DNA from: Auraticoccus monumenti
GTDB taxonomy: Bacteria; Actinomycetota; Actinomycetes; Propionibacteriales; Propionibacteriaceae
NCBI RefSeq assembly: GCF_900101785.1
Contig: NZ_LT629688.1
Coordinates: 992,001-1,056,000 of the forward strand
Reading direction: 5' to 3'
DNA length: 64,000 nt
Part shown: positions 39,671 through 48,334 of the stretch, piece after piece
How the letters are laid out: each line of letters opens with the position of its first letter
Numbering within the stretch: position 1 is the stretch's first letter
The notes under the pieces: generated by a model
Database searches by the model: none
Seen by the model: the letters and a program-made list of their open reading frames with translations, nothing else
Told to the model about the DNA's origin: nothing
Made by a program: the position numbers and the translations under genes

Positions 39671-41767
39671 ATGGCCCCCGCCGCCCCCACCGCGTTCGTC
39701 GTCGGTGAGGCCCTCGTCGACGTCGTGGACGCCGGTGGCCGCAGACGGGCCCACCCCGGTGGCAGCCCGCTCAACGTCGCCTGCGGGTTGGCGCGTCTCG
39801 GGGTGCCCACGCGTCTGCGCACGAGCCTCGGCGACGACGCGGACGGTGCTCTGGTGCGGGCGCACCTGAGCGCGGCCGGGGTCGATCTGGACCCGGCCTC
39901 GGTCGGGGAGCAGCAGCGCACCTCCACGTCGGTCGCGAGCATCCGGGGCGACCGGGCCGCGGAGTACGACTTCGACGTCGAGTGGGAGCCAGACGTCGTC
40001 GTCGTGCCAGCCACCAGCCTCGTCGTGCACACCGGCTCCATCGCCTCGGTGCTGCGCCCCGGGGCCGACGCCGTCCACGCCGCGCTGAGACAGGCACCCC
40101 CCTCGGCCTTGGTGACGTTCGACCCGAACACCCGTCCCGGGGTGACCCCCGACCGCGACGACGTCCTCGCCACCGTCGAGCGCCTGCTCCCCCTCGTCGA
40201 CGTGCTGAAGCTGAGCGAGGAGGACGCCGCGTGGCTCTACCCCGGCCGCAGCCCGGAGGAGGTGCTGCGACACCACCTGTCCCGCGGCGTCGGGGTGGCG
40301 GCGATGACCCTGGGACCGCGCGGCTGCCTCGTCGCCACCGACAGCGAGTGGGTCGAGGTGGGCTCGGCCGCCACCACGGTCGTCGACACCATCGGGGCGG
40401 GTGACGCCTTCATGTCGGGTCTGCTCTTCGCGCTGCTCTCCCGGGGCCTCACGGCGGCGGTCCGGAGCAGGACGTTGACCGGTGCGGACGTGCGCGCCCT
40501 GGCCCGGGCCGCCACCACGAGCGCCGCCCTCACCGTGGCCCGGGCCGGCGCCCGACCGCCGACGCTGGAGGAGCTGCTCGATGCGACGACGGTGAGCGCG
40601 GACGTGGAGGGGCCGAGCGTCGTCGAGACCGGGTGCTCGGCGGAACCCGGACCGGCTCGGTCGGGGTCCTCCGGGGCCCGCGCGGCGGTCTGCCCGGTGG
40701 CACGCCTCATGGTGTCGGCGCCCGCCCACGACGAGCGGCCGCCGCTGGTGCCGTCACCGGAGGCCCGGTCAGCGCCACCGACGGGCCGCCCACGGAGGGC
40801 GGGCCAGCCGGTGGGGGACCACCTCCGACCGCAGGTGGTCATGGCAGCCGGTGACCCACGGGGCCCCCGCGGGCACGGCACCGGCTCCCTTCCCCGGGGC
40901 GGGGCGGCGGCGTACGTTCGAGTGGTGGACGAGAGGGTTCGCACCCGGTTGACGGCCGAGCAGGCCACCATGCTGGGCACGCTGGTGGGCCGGGCCCGGG
41001 ACGCCCGGTCAGCCCACCCCTGGCTGGGGGACGAGGCCGCCTCCGAGGTGGTCGACCGGGTCGCGCCGGAGGACCTGGCCTGGGTGGGTGTCGACGACGA
41101 CCTCGCCCTGTCGATCGCCGTCCGGGCCCAGCTGCTCGACCGCTGGTGCCGCAGCTTCCTGCACGCCCACCCCGATGCGCTCGTGCTGCACCTGGCCTGC
41201 GGGCTGGACACCCGGTGGGAGCGCCTGCGTCCCGGCCCGTCGGTCGACTGGTACGACGTCGACCAGGCGGGGGTGATGGAGCTGCGGGAACGGCTGCTCC
41301 CCGCCCACCACGCCGGTCAGCACGCCCTGGTCGCCGACGTCACCACCACCGGCTGGCTGGCCGGTCTGCCCACCGGACGTCCCACGCTGGTGGTGGCCGA
41401 GGGCCTCACCATGTACCTGCGCCCGGAGGCCGGGGGAGCGCTGCTGGCCAGGCTGGTGGACCGTCTCGGCGTCGGTGCCGGGCCCGGGGGCGTGATGGTC
41501 TTCGACGCCTACTCCGCCCTCGGGGTCCGCCTCGCCCGGCTGAACCCGGTGGTGCGGCGCAGCGGGGCCCGGCTGCGCTGGGGGGTCGACGACCCGCTGA
41601 CCCTGGAGCCTCTGGGGCTGACCCTGCTCGAGGACCTGCAGCTGGGCGACGTGCTCGGTCCGGGGATCCGTGCCCGCATGTCACCCCGGATGCGACTGCG
41701 GCTCCGCACCGCCCTGGCCGTCCCCGCGTTCCGCACCATGGGTCGCCTGCTCCGCTACCGCTTCTGA
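39671..41767 (+). CDS. PfkB sugar kinase in one open frame with an LCM-type methyltransferase
   Basis: One uninterrupted frame of 698 codons. Residues ~1-310 are a PfkB (ribokinase-family) kinase: HPGGSPLNVACGLARLG near the N-terminus and DTIGAGDAFMSGLL at ~239-252 with the catalytic aspartate. A low-complexity Pro/Gly/Arg linker spans ~311-415. Residues ~419-698 are a class I methyltransferase of the leucine carboxyl methyltransferase/Tcm type (LHLACGLDTRWERLRPG; VVAEGLTMYLRPE). The kinase has no stop of its own. A leaderless-type promoter and GTG at 40925 suggest the methyltransferase may also be made separately (280 residues). The kinase probably phosphorylates the sugar released by the GH172 enzyme. 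Confidence 0.75.
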   Translation: MAPAAPTAFVVGEALVDVVDAGGRRRAHPGGSPLNVACGLARLGVPTRLRTSLGDDADGALVRAHLSAAGVDLDPASVGEQQRTSTSVASIRGDRAAEYDFDVEWEPDVVVVPATSLVVHTGSIASVLRPGADAVHAALRQAPPSALVTFDPNTRPGVTPDRDDVLATVERLLPLVDVLKLSEEDAAWLYPGRSPEEVLRHHLSRGVGVAAMTLGPRGCLVATDSEWVEVGSAATTVVDTIGAGDAFMSGLLFALLSRGLTAAVRSRTLTGADVRALARAATTSAALTVARAGARPPTLEELLDATTVSADVEGPSVVETGCSAEPGPARSGSSGARAAVCPVARLMVSAPAHDERPPLVPSPEARSAPPTGRPRRAGQPVGDHLRPQVVMAAGDPRGPRGHGTGSLPRGGAAAYVRVVDERVRTRLTAEQATMLGTLVGRARDARSAHPWLGDEAASEVVDRVAPEDLAWVGVDDDLALSIAVRAQLLDRWCRSFLHAHPDALVLHLACGLDTRWERLRPGPSVDWYDVDQAGVMELRERLLPAHHAGQHALVADVTTTGWLAGLPTGRPTLVVAEGLTMYLRPEAGGALLARLVDRLGVGAGPGGVMVFDAYSALGVRLARLNPVVRRSGARLRWGVDDPLTLEPLGLTLLEDLQLGDVLGPGIRARMSPRMRLRLRTALAVPAFRTMGRLLRYRF
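40913..40927 (+). promoter_or_regulatory. Leaderless-type promoter for the methyltransferase half
   Basis: TACGTT (40913-40918) followed after 6 nt by GTG 40925. It lies inside the continuous kinase-methyltransferase frame. The same CGTACGTTCG context precedes the photolyase gene. Confidence 0.55.
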
Positions 41768-41803
41768 CCCGACCGGTGGCTGCCGCGTCCCCGGGCCGGT
41801 GGC

Positions 41804-42230
41804 GTGCACAACCGGTCACCCAGCAGACGTCTCCAGCGATATGTCCATCATCGTCTGCTGGGAGACCGTTTCTGCACGGCGCGGGTGCGGCCACGGCGGC
41901 TGGGTCGGCGGGGAGTCAGCACAACCGGTCCTCCAGCCCGATGGCCACCGCCTCAGCCGGCGGGCGTCGGGCTGAGCGACCGGTTCTGCTCGCAGGCGCC
42001 GTCCCCCAGGGGCAGGAGGGCGTTGGCCGCCTTGGGCCGAAGGGTGTGGGGTGTGCACAACCGGTCGCTCAGCAGACGCCTCCGGCGACATGTCCACCGT
42101 CGTCCGCTGAGGGACCGGTTCTGCCGGGGCACGGCAGCAGCCAGCACCGGGGTGTCGCACAACCGGTCACCCAGCCCGACGGCGTCGGCCCCAGGAGCAC
42201 GGCGTCGGGCTGGGCGACCGGTGGTGCGAC
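41804..42230. repeat. Array of four long hairpin repeats between convergent genes
   Basis: Four imperfect inverted repeats of 71-77 bp at 41804-41877, 41919-41989, 42053-42124 and 42154-42230. All start GCACAACCGGTC and end near GACCGGTTCTGC. Units 1 and 3 share the inner arm CAGCAGACG and a related loop (ATGTCCA); units 2 and 4 share CAGCCCGA. Unit 4 has 28-bp arms with two mismatches. They fill the space between the methyltransferase stop (41767) and the aldo-keto reductase stop (42250). Confidence 0.9.
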
Positions 42231-42249
42231 GCGCCAGCGAGGGGCGGGC

Positions 42250-43206
42250 TCAGACGGTGATGGCGTCCAGGGCGTCCAGGTCCTCGGCGGTGGGCTGCCA
42301 GCGCAGAGCGGCGGCGTTGGCCCGGACCTGGTCCCCGGAGGTGGCCCCGGAGATCACCGACGAGACGCACGGCTGGGCGGCCAGGCCGGCGACGGCCACG
42401 TCGAGGATGCTCAGGTCGCGCTCGCGGGCGTAGGCCTCGACGGCCTCGATGCGGTCCCAGTCCGCCTCCGCCAGCCACTGCGACCGCGAGGAGTCCAGCG
42501 CCGCACGGGAGCCCTCCGGGGCGGCCTGCCCACGGCGGTACTTCCCCGACAGCAGCCCGTACTCCAGCGGGAAGTACGGCAGGATCCCCAGCCCGAAGCG
42601 CTCGGCGGCCGGCGCCACCTCGGCCTCGATGCTGCGGTCCAGCAGCGAGTAGCGGTTCTGCACCGAGACGAAGCGGGCGAGGTCGGACGTCCGCGAGGTC
42701 CAGTCGGCGTCGGCGATCTGCCAGCCGGCGAAGTTCGAGCAGCCGAGGTAGCCGATCTTGCCCTCGTGGACCAGGTCGTCCAGCACCGACAGCGTCTCCT
42801 CGATCGGCGTCACGTCGTCGGGCACGTGCAGCTGGTAGAGGTCGATGTGGTCGGTGCGGAGCCGTCGCAGGCTGGCCTCGACGGCGCGTCGGACGTAGCG
42901 GCGGGAGGCCCGGACGCCCTGGTCCTCGCCGTTCGACCCGCGCATGTCGGCACCGAACTTGGTGGCCAGCACGAAGGCGTCCCGCTGCCCCTGCAGGACC
43001 TCGCCGATCAGCTCCTCGCTGCCCCCGGGCGGGTCGCCGTAGACGTCGGCGGTGTCGAGGAGGGTGACACCGGTGTCGCGGGCGGCGGCCACGATGTCGC
43101 GGACCCCGTCCAGGTCGACCCGGCGGCTGAAGGCGTTGCAGCCGATCCCCACCGCGCTGACCATCAGGCCGGAGTCGCCCAGCGGGCGGTACGTCATGTC
43201 GCTCAT
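42250..43206 (-). CDS. Aldo-keto reductase
   Basis: 318 residues from ATG 43206. A TIM-barrel AKR with the catalytic tetrad visible in order: D in TLLDTADVYG, Y in the same segment, K in VLATKFG and H in YQLHVPD. The SVQNRYSLLDR strand and C-terminal SVISGATSGDQVRAN bind NADP. Members reduce aldehydes or dihydroxyacetone-type sugars. It follows the MFS gene on the same strand after a 30-bp palindrome. Confidence 0.9.
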   Translation of the reverse strand: MSDMTYRPLGDSGLMVSAVGIGCNAFSRRVDLDGVRDIVAAARDTGVTLLDTADVYGDPPGGSEELIGEVLQGQRDAFVLATKFGADMRGSNGEDQGVRASRRYVRRAVEASLRRLRTDHIDLYQLHVPDDVTPIEETLSVLDDLVHEGKIGYLGCSNFAGWQIADADWTSRTSDLARFVSVQNRYSLLDRSIEAEVAPAAERFGLGILPYFPLEYGLLSGKYRRGQAAPEGSRAALDSSRSQWLAEADWDRIEAVEAYARERDLSILDVAVAGLAAQPCVSSVISGATSGDQVRANAAALRWQPTAEDLDALDAITV

Positions 43207-43221
43207 GCCCGCGACGCTACC

Positions 43222-43251
43222 GGGGCCGTCCGGGTCGACCCGGACGGCCCC
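43222..43251. terminator. Perfect 30-bp palindrome between the MFS and AKR genes
   Basis: Fully self-complementary from GGGGCCGTCCGGG to its mirror, centred on TCGA. It lies 9 bp past the MFS stop and 16 bp before the AKR start. Probably a terminator or transcript-processing hairpin; an operator is possible. Confidence 0.65.
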
Positions 43252-43259
43252 CGGGAGGC

Positions 43260-44543
43260 TCAGCGCTGGCCGAACACCTTCCGCGCCACCACGAGGCCCA
43301 CCAGCGAGAGCAGGCAGACGCCCATGTAGTAGAAGGCCGGGGACTCGATCACCTCGGTGGCGGCGATCAGCGCCACGAAGATGGCCGCCGCGAACCCGCC
43401 GAAGGCGGTCACGCCGATGTTGTAGGACAGCGCCAGCCCGGTGCCGCGGATCTCGGTCGGGAACATCGCCGACAGCAGGGCCGGCAGCGGCGCGAAGTAG
43501 CCGGCGGTCAGCACCCCGAGCAGGAACTGGGCCAGGGTCAGCGTCCCCAGCCCGGGGGAGGTGGTGATCAGCAGGAACAGCGGGTAGATGGCCACGATCC
43601 CCACCACCGCGGTCACCAGCATCACCGTGGTGCAACCCACCCGGTCGGCCAGCCGGCCCACGAACGGCGACAGCACGAACAGCGTCACCCCGGCCACGAT
43701 GTTGCCCAGGAAGCCTGAGTACGTCGGCAGCCCCAGGTTGGTGATCGAGAACGTCGGCAGGTAGGACAGCAGGTAGATCGAGATGGTGGCCATGCCGACG
43801 CAGACGGCCGCGGTGAGCACCCGGCCGGCGTTCTGCACGAAGGTGCGGACGAAGACCCCCAGGCTCAGCGGCTCGGTGGCCAGGAACTCCGGGGTGTCGT
43901 CCATCGAGCGGCGGATCCAGATGCCGACCGGGCCGATCAGCAGACCGAAGAAGAACGGCACCCGCCAGCCCCAGGAGGTCAGCGCCTCCGGGCTCAGGGA
44001 GCTGAACAGCGCCAGCCCGAACGAGCCGGCCAGCAGCAGCGCGACACCCTGGGTGGCCACCTGCCAGCTGCCGAGGAAGGCCTTGCCACGGGTGGTGTTC
44101 TCGGTCAGGAACGCGGTCGCGCTGCCGAACTCGCCACCGGCGGAGAAGCCCTGCAGCAGCCGGGCCAGGATCAGCAGCCCCGCCGCCCAGGCCCCGATCA
44201 TGGCGTGGGTCGGCGCGAGCGCCATCAGCCCGACCCCGACGGTCATGATCGCGATGGTCAGCGTCAGCGCCGCCTTGCGGCCGGCGCGGTCGGCGTAGCG
44301 GCCGAGGAAGATCGCGCCGACCGGTCGGGCCAGGTAGCTGACCGCGAACACCCCGAAGGTGAGGATCAGCCCGGTCGCCCCCTCCTGCGTCGGGAAGAAG
44401 ACGCGGGTGATGACCGAGGCGAAGGAGGCGTAGACGATGATGTCGAACCACTCCAGCGCGTTGCCGGTGCCGGCGGCGACGACGGCGCGCCTCGCCCGCC
44501 GGCGCTCCTCCTCGGTCTGCCCGACCAGGGTCGAGGTGCTCAT
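43260..44543 (-). CDS. MFS transporter, metabolite:proton symporter type
   Basis: 427 residues from ATG 44543. GNALEWFDIIVYASFASVITRVFFP at the N-terminus, YADRAGRKAALTLTI between helices 2 and 3, and RLLQGFSAGGEFGSA in helix 4 are typical of the ProP/KgtP-type metabolite:H+ symporter family. Twelve helices predicted. Its start overlaps the M20 peptidase stop as ATGA, so both are co-translated and probably handle the same substrate class. Confidence 0.9.
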   Translation of the reverse strand: MSTSTLVGQTEEERRRARRAVVAAGTGNALEWFDIIVYASFASVITRVFFPTQEGATGLILTFGVFAVSYLARPVGAIFLGRYADRAGRKAALTLTIAIMTVGVGLMALAPTHAMIGAWAAGLLILARLLQGFSAGGEFGSATAFLTENTTRGKAFLGSWQVATQGVALLLAGSFGLALFSSLSPEALTSWGWRVPFFFGLLIGPVGIWIRRSMDDTPEFLATEPLSLGVFVRTFVQNAGRVLTAAVCVGMATISIYLLSYLPTFSITNLGLPTYSGFLGNIVAGVTLFVLSPFVGRLADRVGCTTVMLVTAVVGIVAIYPLFLLITTSPGLGTLTLAQFLLGVLTAGYFAPLPALLSAMFPTEIRGTGLALSYNIGVTAFGGFAAAIFVALIAATEVIESPAFYYMGVCLLSLVGLVVARKVFGQR

Positions 44544-45736
44544 CGGTCCTCCTCCGTGCTCAGCTCGGCGACCAGACGGTCGACGAAGTTCTCGCAGGCC
44601 TCGATCTGGGCCAGCTCCACGTACTCGTCCGCGGCGTGGGCCTGGGCGATGTCGCCCGGCCCGCACACCACGGTGGCGATCCCGGTGCCGGCGAACTGCC
44701 CGGCCTCGGTGCCGTAGGTGACCTTGCCGTCCGAGGGCTCGGCCCCCAGCCGGGTGGCCAGCTCGACCGCGCGGGAGGAGGGCTCGGTGTCCAGACCGGG
44801 CACCTTGGCCAGCAGCTCGACCCGGACGCCGACCTGCCCGGCGCGCTGGGACCCCTCGGCCTCGGCGCGCATGTCGGCCTCGATCCGGGCGGCCTCGGCC
44901 TCGATGCCCTCGATCACGGCGTCGACGTCGAGCGTGGTGAGCCCGCGGAACTCCAGCTGCAGGGTGCAGGTCTCGGGGACGGTGTTGCCGGCGATCCCGC
45001 CGCGGACCAGGTTCACGCTGCCGGTCGTCCAGGCCACCGGGTAGGCGTCGTCGTGCGGGCCCTCGGTGCGCCAGCGGTCGGCCTGCTCGCGGGCGTAGCG
45101 GATCAGCCGGGCGGCGTGCTCGATGGCGTTGACCCCGTGCGGGGTCAGCGAGGAGTGGGCGGCGATCCCGGTGAAGGTGACCTCGATCAGGTTGATCGAC
45201 TTGTGCCCGCGGATGATCCGCATGCTGGTCGGCTCCCCGACGATGCAGGTGTGCGGCTCCAGACCCAGGCGCTGGACGTCCTGCACGAGCCGGGCCCCGC
45301 CGACGCAGCCGACCTCCTCGTCGTGGGTCAGCGCCAGGTGCACCGGCTCGGCCAGCCGGGCCGAGGTGAGCTCGGGCAGCCGGGACAGGATCACGCCGAG
45401 GTAGGACTTCATGTCCGCGCTGCCGCGGCCGTAGAGGCGTCCGTCGCGCACCTCCGGCACGAAGGGGTCGCTGTGCCAGTCCTGGTCGTCCACGGGGACC
45501 ACGTCGGTGTGCGCGCTGAGCACCACGCCGCCGGTCCGGGTGCCGTCCGCAGCCGGGATGGTGGCCAGCAGGTTGGCCTTGTCGCCCTCCTCGGTGGGCA
45601 GCACCGTCGCCTCGATCCCGAACCGGGACAGCTCCTCGGCGACCAGCTCGATCAGCTCGAGGTTGGAGTTGCGGCTGGTGGTGTCCAGGGAGATCAGGCG
45701 GTTGATCCACTCCAGGGAGCGCGGGTGCTGCGTCAC
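44540..45736 (-). CDS. argE: M20 peptidase, acetylornithine deacetylase-like
   Basis: 398 residues from GTG 45736. Zinc ligands: H in VVLSAHTDVVPV, D in GRGSADMKSY, E-E in LTHDEEVGC, E in CIVGEPTS and H near the C-terminus (DIAQAHAADEYV). The SMRIIRGHKSINLIEV dimerisation domain lies between. It removes N-acyl groups from amino acids. Pairing with an MFS importer rather than arg genes suggests use of an imported N-acyl amino acid, so the ArgE label is by similarity only. Confidence 0.8.
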   Translation of the reverse strand: MTQHPRSLEWINRLISLDTTSRNSNLELIELVAEELSRFGIEATVLPTEEGDKANLLATIPAADGTRTGGVVLSAHTDVVPVDDQDWHSDPFVPEVRDGRLYGRGSADMKSYLGVILSRLPELTSARLAEPVHLALTHDEEVGCVGGARLVQDVQRLGLEPHTCIVGEPTSMRIIRGHKSINLIEVTFTGIAAHSSLTPHGVNAIEHAARLIRYAREQADRWRTEGPHDDAYPVAWTTGSVNLVRGGIAGNTVPETCTLQLEFRGLTTLDVDAVIEGIEAEAARIEADMRAEAEGSQRAGQVGVRVELLAKVPGLDTEPSSRAVELATRLGAEPSDGKVTYGTEAGQFAGTGIATVVCGPGDIAQAHAADEYVELAQIEACENFVDRLVAELSTEEDR

Positions 45737-46013
45737 GGCGGGCCTTCCGGGTCGTACGGGAGCAGGGCCGGCGGGGAGCCCGGGCCGACCGTCAGACCCT
45801 AGCCCCGGCGGACCGCGCCGGTGCCTGCTCCTTCGTGCTGGTGAGACCCCGGCTACCAGCGGAACACGGTCGCCGTACGGGTGCCGGCCGAGGCGCGGGT
45901 CCCGCCCCCTGCCGGGGGGGACGTCCGCGCACGACAGCGGTTTCGTCCAGGTCCCAGCGGGATAGGAGGAGGACAGCGTGACGCCCCCTGGTCGCGCCCG
46001 ACGTAGGAGGACC

Positions 46014-46721
46014 ATGACCGAGGCGTACGCCCGTACCGGCTCGATCACCACGACCGGCGGGCGTCGGTCCCGGCCCGTCCCGGTGCGGGTGCCCGGCACC
46101 TACCGGGTCCAGCACGACTCCCTGCTGCTGGCCGAGCAGGTCCGCCGGCTGGCCCCGGGTCGCCGGGTGCTGGACGTCTGCACCGGCAGCGGCTTCCTGG
46201 CCCTGACCGCGGCCCGGGTCGGGGCGTCGGCGGTGACGGCGGTCGACATCGCCCGGCCCGCGGTGGCCAGCACCCGGATCAACTCCCTGCTCCTCCGCGC
46301 CGCGGTGGACGTCCGCCGCGGTGACCTCTTCGCCCCGGTCGGGCAGCAGCGCTTCGACCTGGTCGTGTGCAACCCGCCCTACGTCCCCGCCCCCACCGAC
46401 GAGCTGCCCACCCGCGGCCTGGCCCGGGCCTGGGACGGCGCCACCAGCGGCCGGGCCGTGCTGGACCGGGTCTGCGACGACGTCGCGGGCGTCCTCGCCC
46501 CCGGTGGCACGGTGGCCCTGGTGCACTCCTCGGTGATCGGGGAGGAGAAGACGCTGGAGCGGCTGGCCTCCCGCGGGGTCCAGGCCGAGGTGGTCTGCCG
46601 CCGGCTCATCCCGTTCGGGCCGGTGATGACCAACCGGGCAGACTGGCTGCGCAGCCGGGGCCTGCTGGGCCCCGAGGAGCAGGAGGAGACGCTGGTGGTC
46701 GTGGTGGGCAGGCGCGCGTGA
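46014..46721 (+). CDS. HemK2/MTQ2-like class I methyltransferase
   Basis: 235 residues. ATG 46014 chosen for TAGGAGGACC directly upstream. VLDVCTGSGFLALTAARVGA is the AdoMet site; VCNPPYVPAP is the NPPY motif used by protein-glutamine and DNA-N6 methylases. First gene of a three-gene operon with CDGSH and diiron-oxidase-like proteins. Its target is unknown; a peptide-release-factor or small-molecule substrate is possible. Confidence 0.85.
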   Translation: MTEAYARTGSITTTGGRRSRPVPVRVPGTYRVQHDSLLLAEQVRRLAPGRRVLDVCTGSGFLALTAARVGASAVTAVDIARPAVASTRINSLLLRAAVDVRRGDLFAPVGQQRFDLVVCNPPYVPAPTDELPTRGLARAWDGATSGRAVLDRVCDDVAGVLAPGGTVALVHSSVIGEEKTLERLASRGVQAEVVCRRLIPFGPVMTNRADWLRSRGLLGPEEQEETLVVVVGRRA

Positions 46722-46942
46722 GCGAGATCGCGCGTGCGAGCGGGGCCGACGGTGCCCGGCGCCACCGGGTGACGCTGACCGACGACGGCCCGGTGCTGGT
46801 CGAGGGCCCGGTCGAGGTGGAGCTGCCCGACGGGACGGTGGTCGAGCTGGACCGCCCGGTGGTGGCCCTGTGCACCTGCCGGCGCAGCAAGATCTACCCG
46901 GCCTGCGACACCAGCCACCGACGACGGAGGAGAGCACGATGA
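46718..46942 (+). CDS. CDGSH iron-sulfur protein
   Basis: 74 residues from GTG 46718 (GTGA overlap). CTCRRSKIYPACDTSH matches C-x-C-x(2)-S-x(3)-P-x-C-D-x(2)-H, which binds a [2Fe-2S] cluster through three Cys and one His. A short beta strand region with ELPDGTVVEL precedes it. Probable electron or cluster donor to the next gene's product, given the overlapping genes. Confidence 0.9.
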   Translation: MSEIARASGADGARRHRVTLTDDGPVLVEGPVEVELPDGTVVELDRPVVALCTCRRSKIYPACDTSHRRRRRAR

Positions 46943-47946
46943 CCACCACGACGCACCCGGCGGTGGAGGTGCTGGACCGCCTCGAGCTGCCCGCCCCCTG
47001 CGGCCCGCTGTCGGAGGCCGTGCTCGCCACCCTGCGGGGCCAGAGCCCCACCTGGCCCTCGGTCGACGACGCCGACCCCTTCGGCCGCGACCTCCAGCTC
47101 GCCCTCGCGCTGGGCTACGAGCCGCACTACCGCTCGATCGAGGGCGTGTCGGAGGACGTCGAGTGGGACCCGTCGCTGCTGGCGGCCCGGACCCGGATGG
47201 AGGGGCACTTCCTGGCCGCGCTGCGGGCCGGGGTGGCCGGTGGTGACGACGTCGACGCGGTGGTGCAGGAGCTCCTGGTCGAGCCCGTCGAGGGCACCGG
47301 GGTGTCCTGGCACCTGGCCGCGGACGGGGAGGCCTGGCAGTTCGCCGAGTACGTGGCGCACCGGGCGCACTACCACCGCAAGGAGGCCGACCCCCAGTCC
47401 TGGGTGGTGCCGCGGCTGCAGGGCGCGGCCAAGGCCGGGCTGGTCACCGTGGAGCACGACGAGTACGGGGCCGGTCGTGCCGGGGCGATGCACTCCTGGC
47501 TGTACGCCGAGATGATGACCGAGCTCGGGCTGGACCACCGCTACGGCGCCTACCTCGGCGACACCAGCCGGTGGGTGCTGGCGGAGGTGAACCTGCAGAC
47601 CCTGTGCGGGCTGCGACGGAGCCTGCGCGGGGCCTCGGTCGGGCTGTTCGCGGTGATCGAGCTGACCTCCTCCCCCGGGTCGGCGCGGCTGGTCAAGGCC
47701 GCCCGCCGGCTCGGTCTGGGACCGGCCAGCGAGTACTTCTACGCCGAGCACGTGGAGGCCGACGCCGTCCACGAGCAGGTGCTGCGACGTGACGTGCTGC
47801 GCCCGCTGCTGGCCCTCGAGCCGCACCTGGGCGCCGACGTCGTCTTCGGCATCCAGGCCAGCGACCTGCTCGGCGACGGCTTCTCCGCGGAGCTGCTGGG
47901 CGCCTGGGCCCGGGGCGAGCGGACCGTCGGTGCGCCGCTCGGCTGA
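46939..47946 (+). CDS. Iron-containing redox enzyme (heme-oxygenase-like diiron oxidase fold)
   Basis: 335 residues from ATG 46939. The all-helical core has EYVAHRAHYHRKEADPQSW, EHDEYGAGRAGAMHSW and EYFYAEHVEADAVHEQVL. The last segment contains H-x3-D-x2-H, the ligand pattern of HDO diiron enzymes, and the earlier Glu/His residues could complete the site. HDO members do unusual oxidations and C-C cleavages; the substrate here is unknown. Operon with a methyltransferase and a CDGSH protein. Confidence 0.8.
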   Translation: MTTTTHPAVEVLDRLELPAPCGPLSEAVLATLRGQSPTWPSVDDADPFGRDLQLALALGYEPHYRSIEGVSEDVEWDPSLLAARTRMEGHFLAALRAGVAGGDDVDAVVQELLVEPVEGTGVSWHLAADGEAWQFAEYVAHRAHYHRKEADPQSWVVPRLQGAAKAGLVTVEHDEYGAGRAGAMHSWLYAEMMTELGLDHRYGAYLGDTSRWVLAEVNLQTLCGLRRSLRGASVGLFAVIELTSSPGSARLVKAARRLGLGPASEYFYAEHVEADAVHEQVLRRDVLRPLLALEPHLGADVVFGIQASDLLGDGFSAELLGAWARGERTVGAPLG

Positions 47947-48334
47947 CCGCCTCCCGACCCGCAGCGTGGTGCTGCTCGGCCTCCCCACGGCGGTGCTCGG
48001 CCTGCTGCTGGTGCTGCTCCCGGGGTGGTCCGCCGACGCCCTCGGTTTCGGGCGCGGTCACGGCGGACGCCGCACCGCCCGGCTGCTCGGCGTCCGCGAG
48101 CTGGTGGCCACGGCCGTCTTCGCCCGACGACGCACCCCGGGCTCGTCGTGGGTCTTCGTGGCCCAGGACGCGATGGACCTCCCGCTCCTGCTGGCACTGC
48201 TCGGTCGGCAGCGCCGCACGCCGGGCTCGTCCCCGGTGCGTCGGGCGGTGCTGCTCTGCCTGCTGCTGACCGTCGTGGACGTCACCTCGGCGCTGCGTCA
48301 CCGCCGCGGGGTCACCGCTCGACGGCCTCGCTGA
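47930..48334 (+). CDS. Small multi-span membrane protein
   Basis: 134 residues; start GTG 47930 overlaps the previous gene by 17 bp. Three or four hydrophobic segments (VVLLGLPTAVLGLLLVLLPG; MDLPLLLALLG; AVLLCLLLTVVDVTSAL) separated by Arg-rich loops. The layout resembles DUF4267-type membrane proteins, weakly. It may belong to the diiron oxidase operon. Confidence 0.55.
   Translation: MRRSADRLPTRSVVLLGLPTAVLGLLLVLLPGWSADALGFGRGHGGRRTARLLGVRELVATAVFARRRTPGSSWVFVAQDAMDLPLLLALLGRQRRTPGSSPVRRAVLLCLLLTVVDVTSALRHRRGVTARRPR

Noticed and set aside
41804-42230. Integron attC sites, suggested by paired AAC...GTT hairpins of about 75 bp
   Set aside because: The ends do not fit RYYYAAC/GTTRRRY, no integrase or gene cassettes lie between the units, and the arms are too complete for attC.
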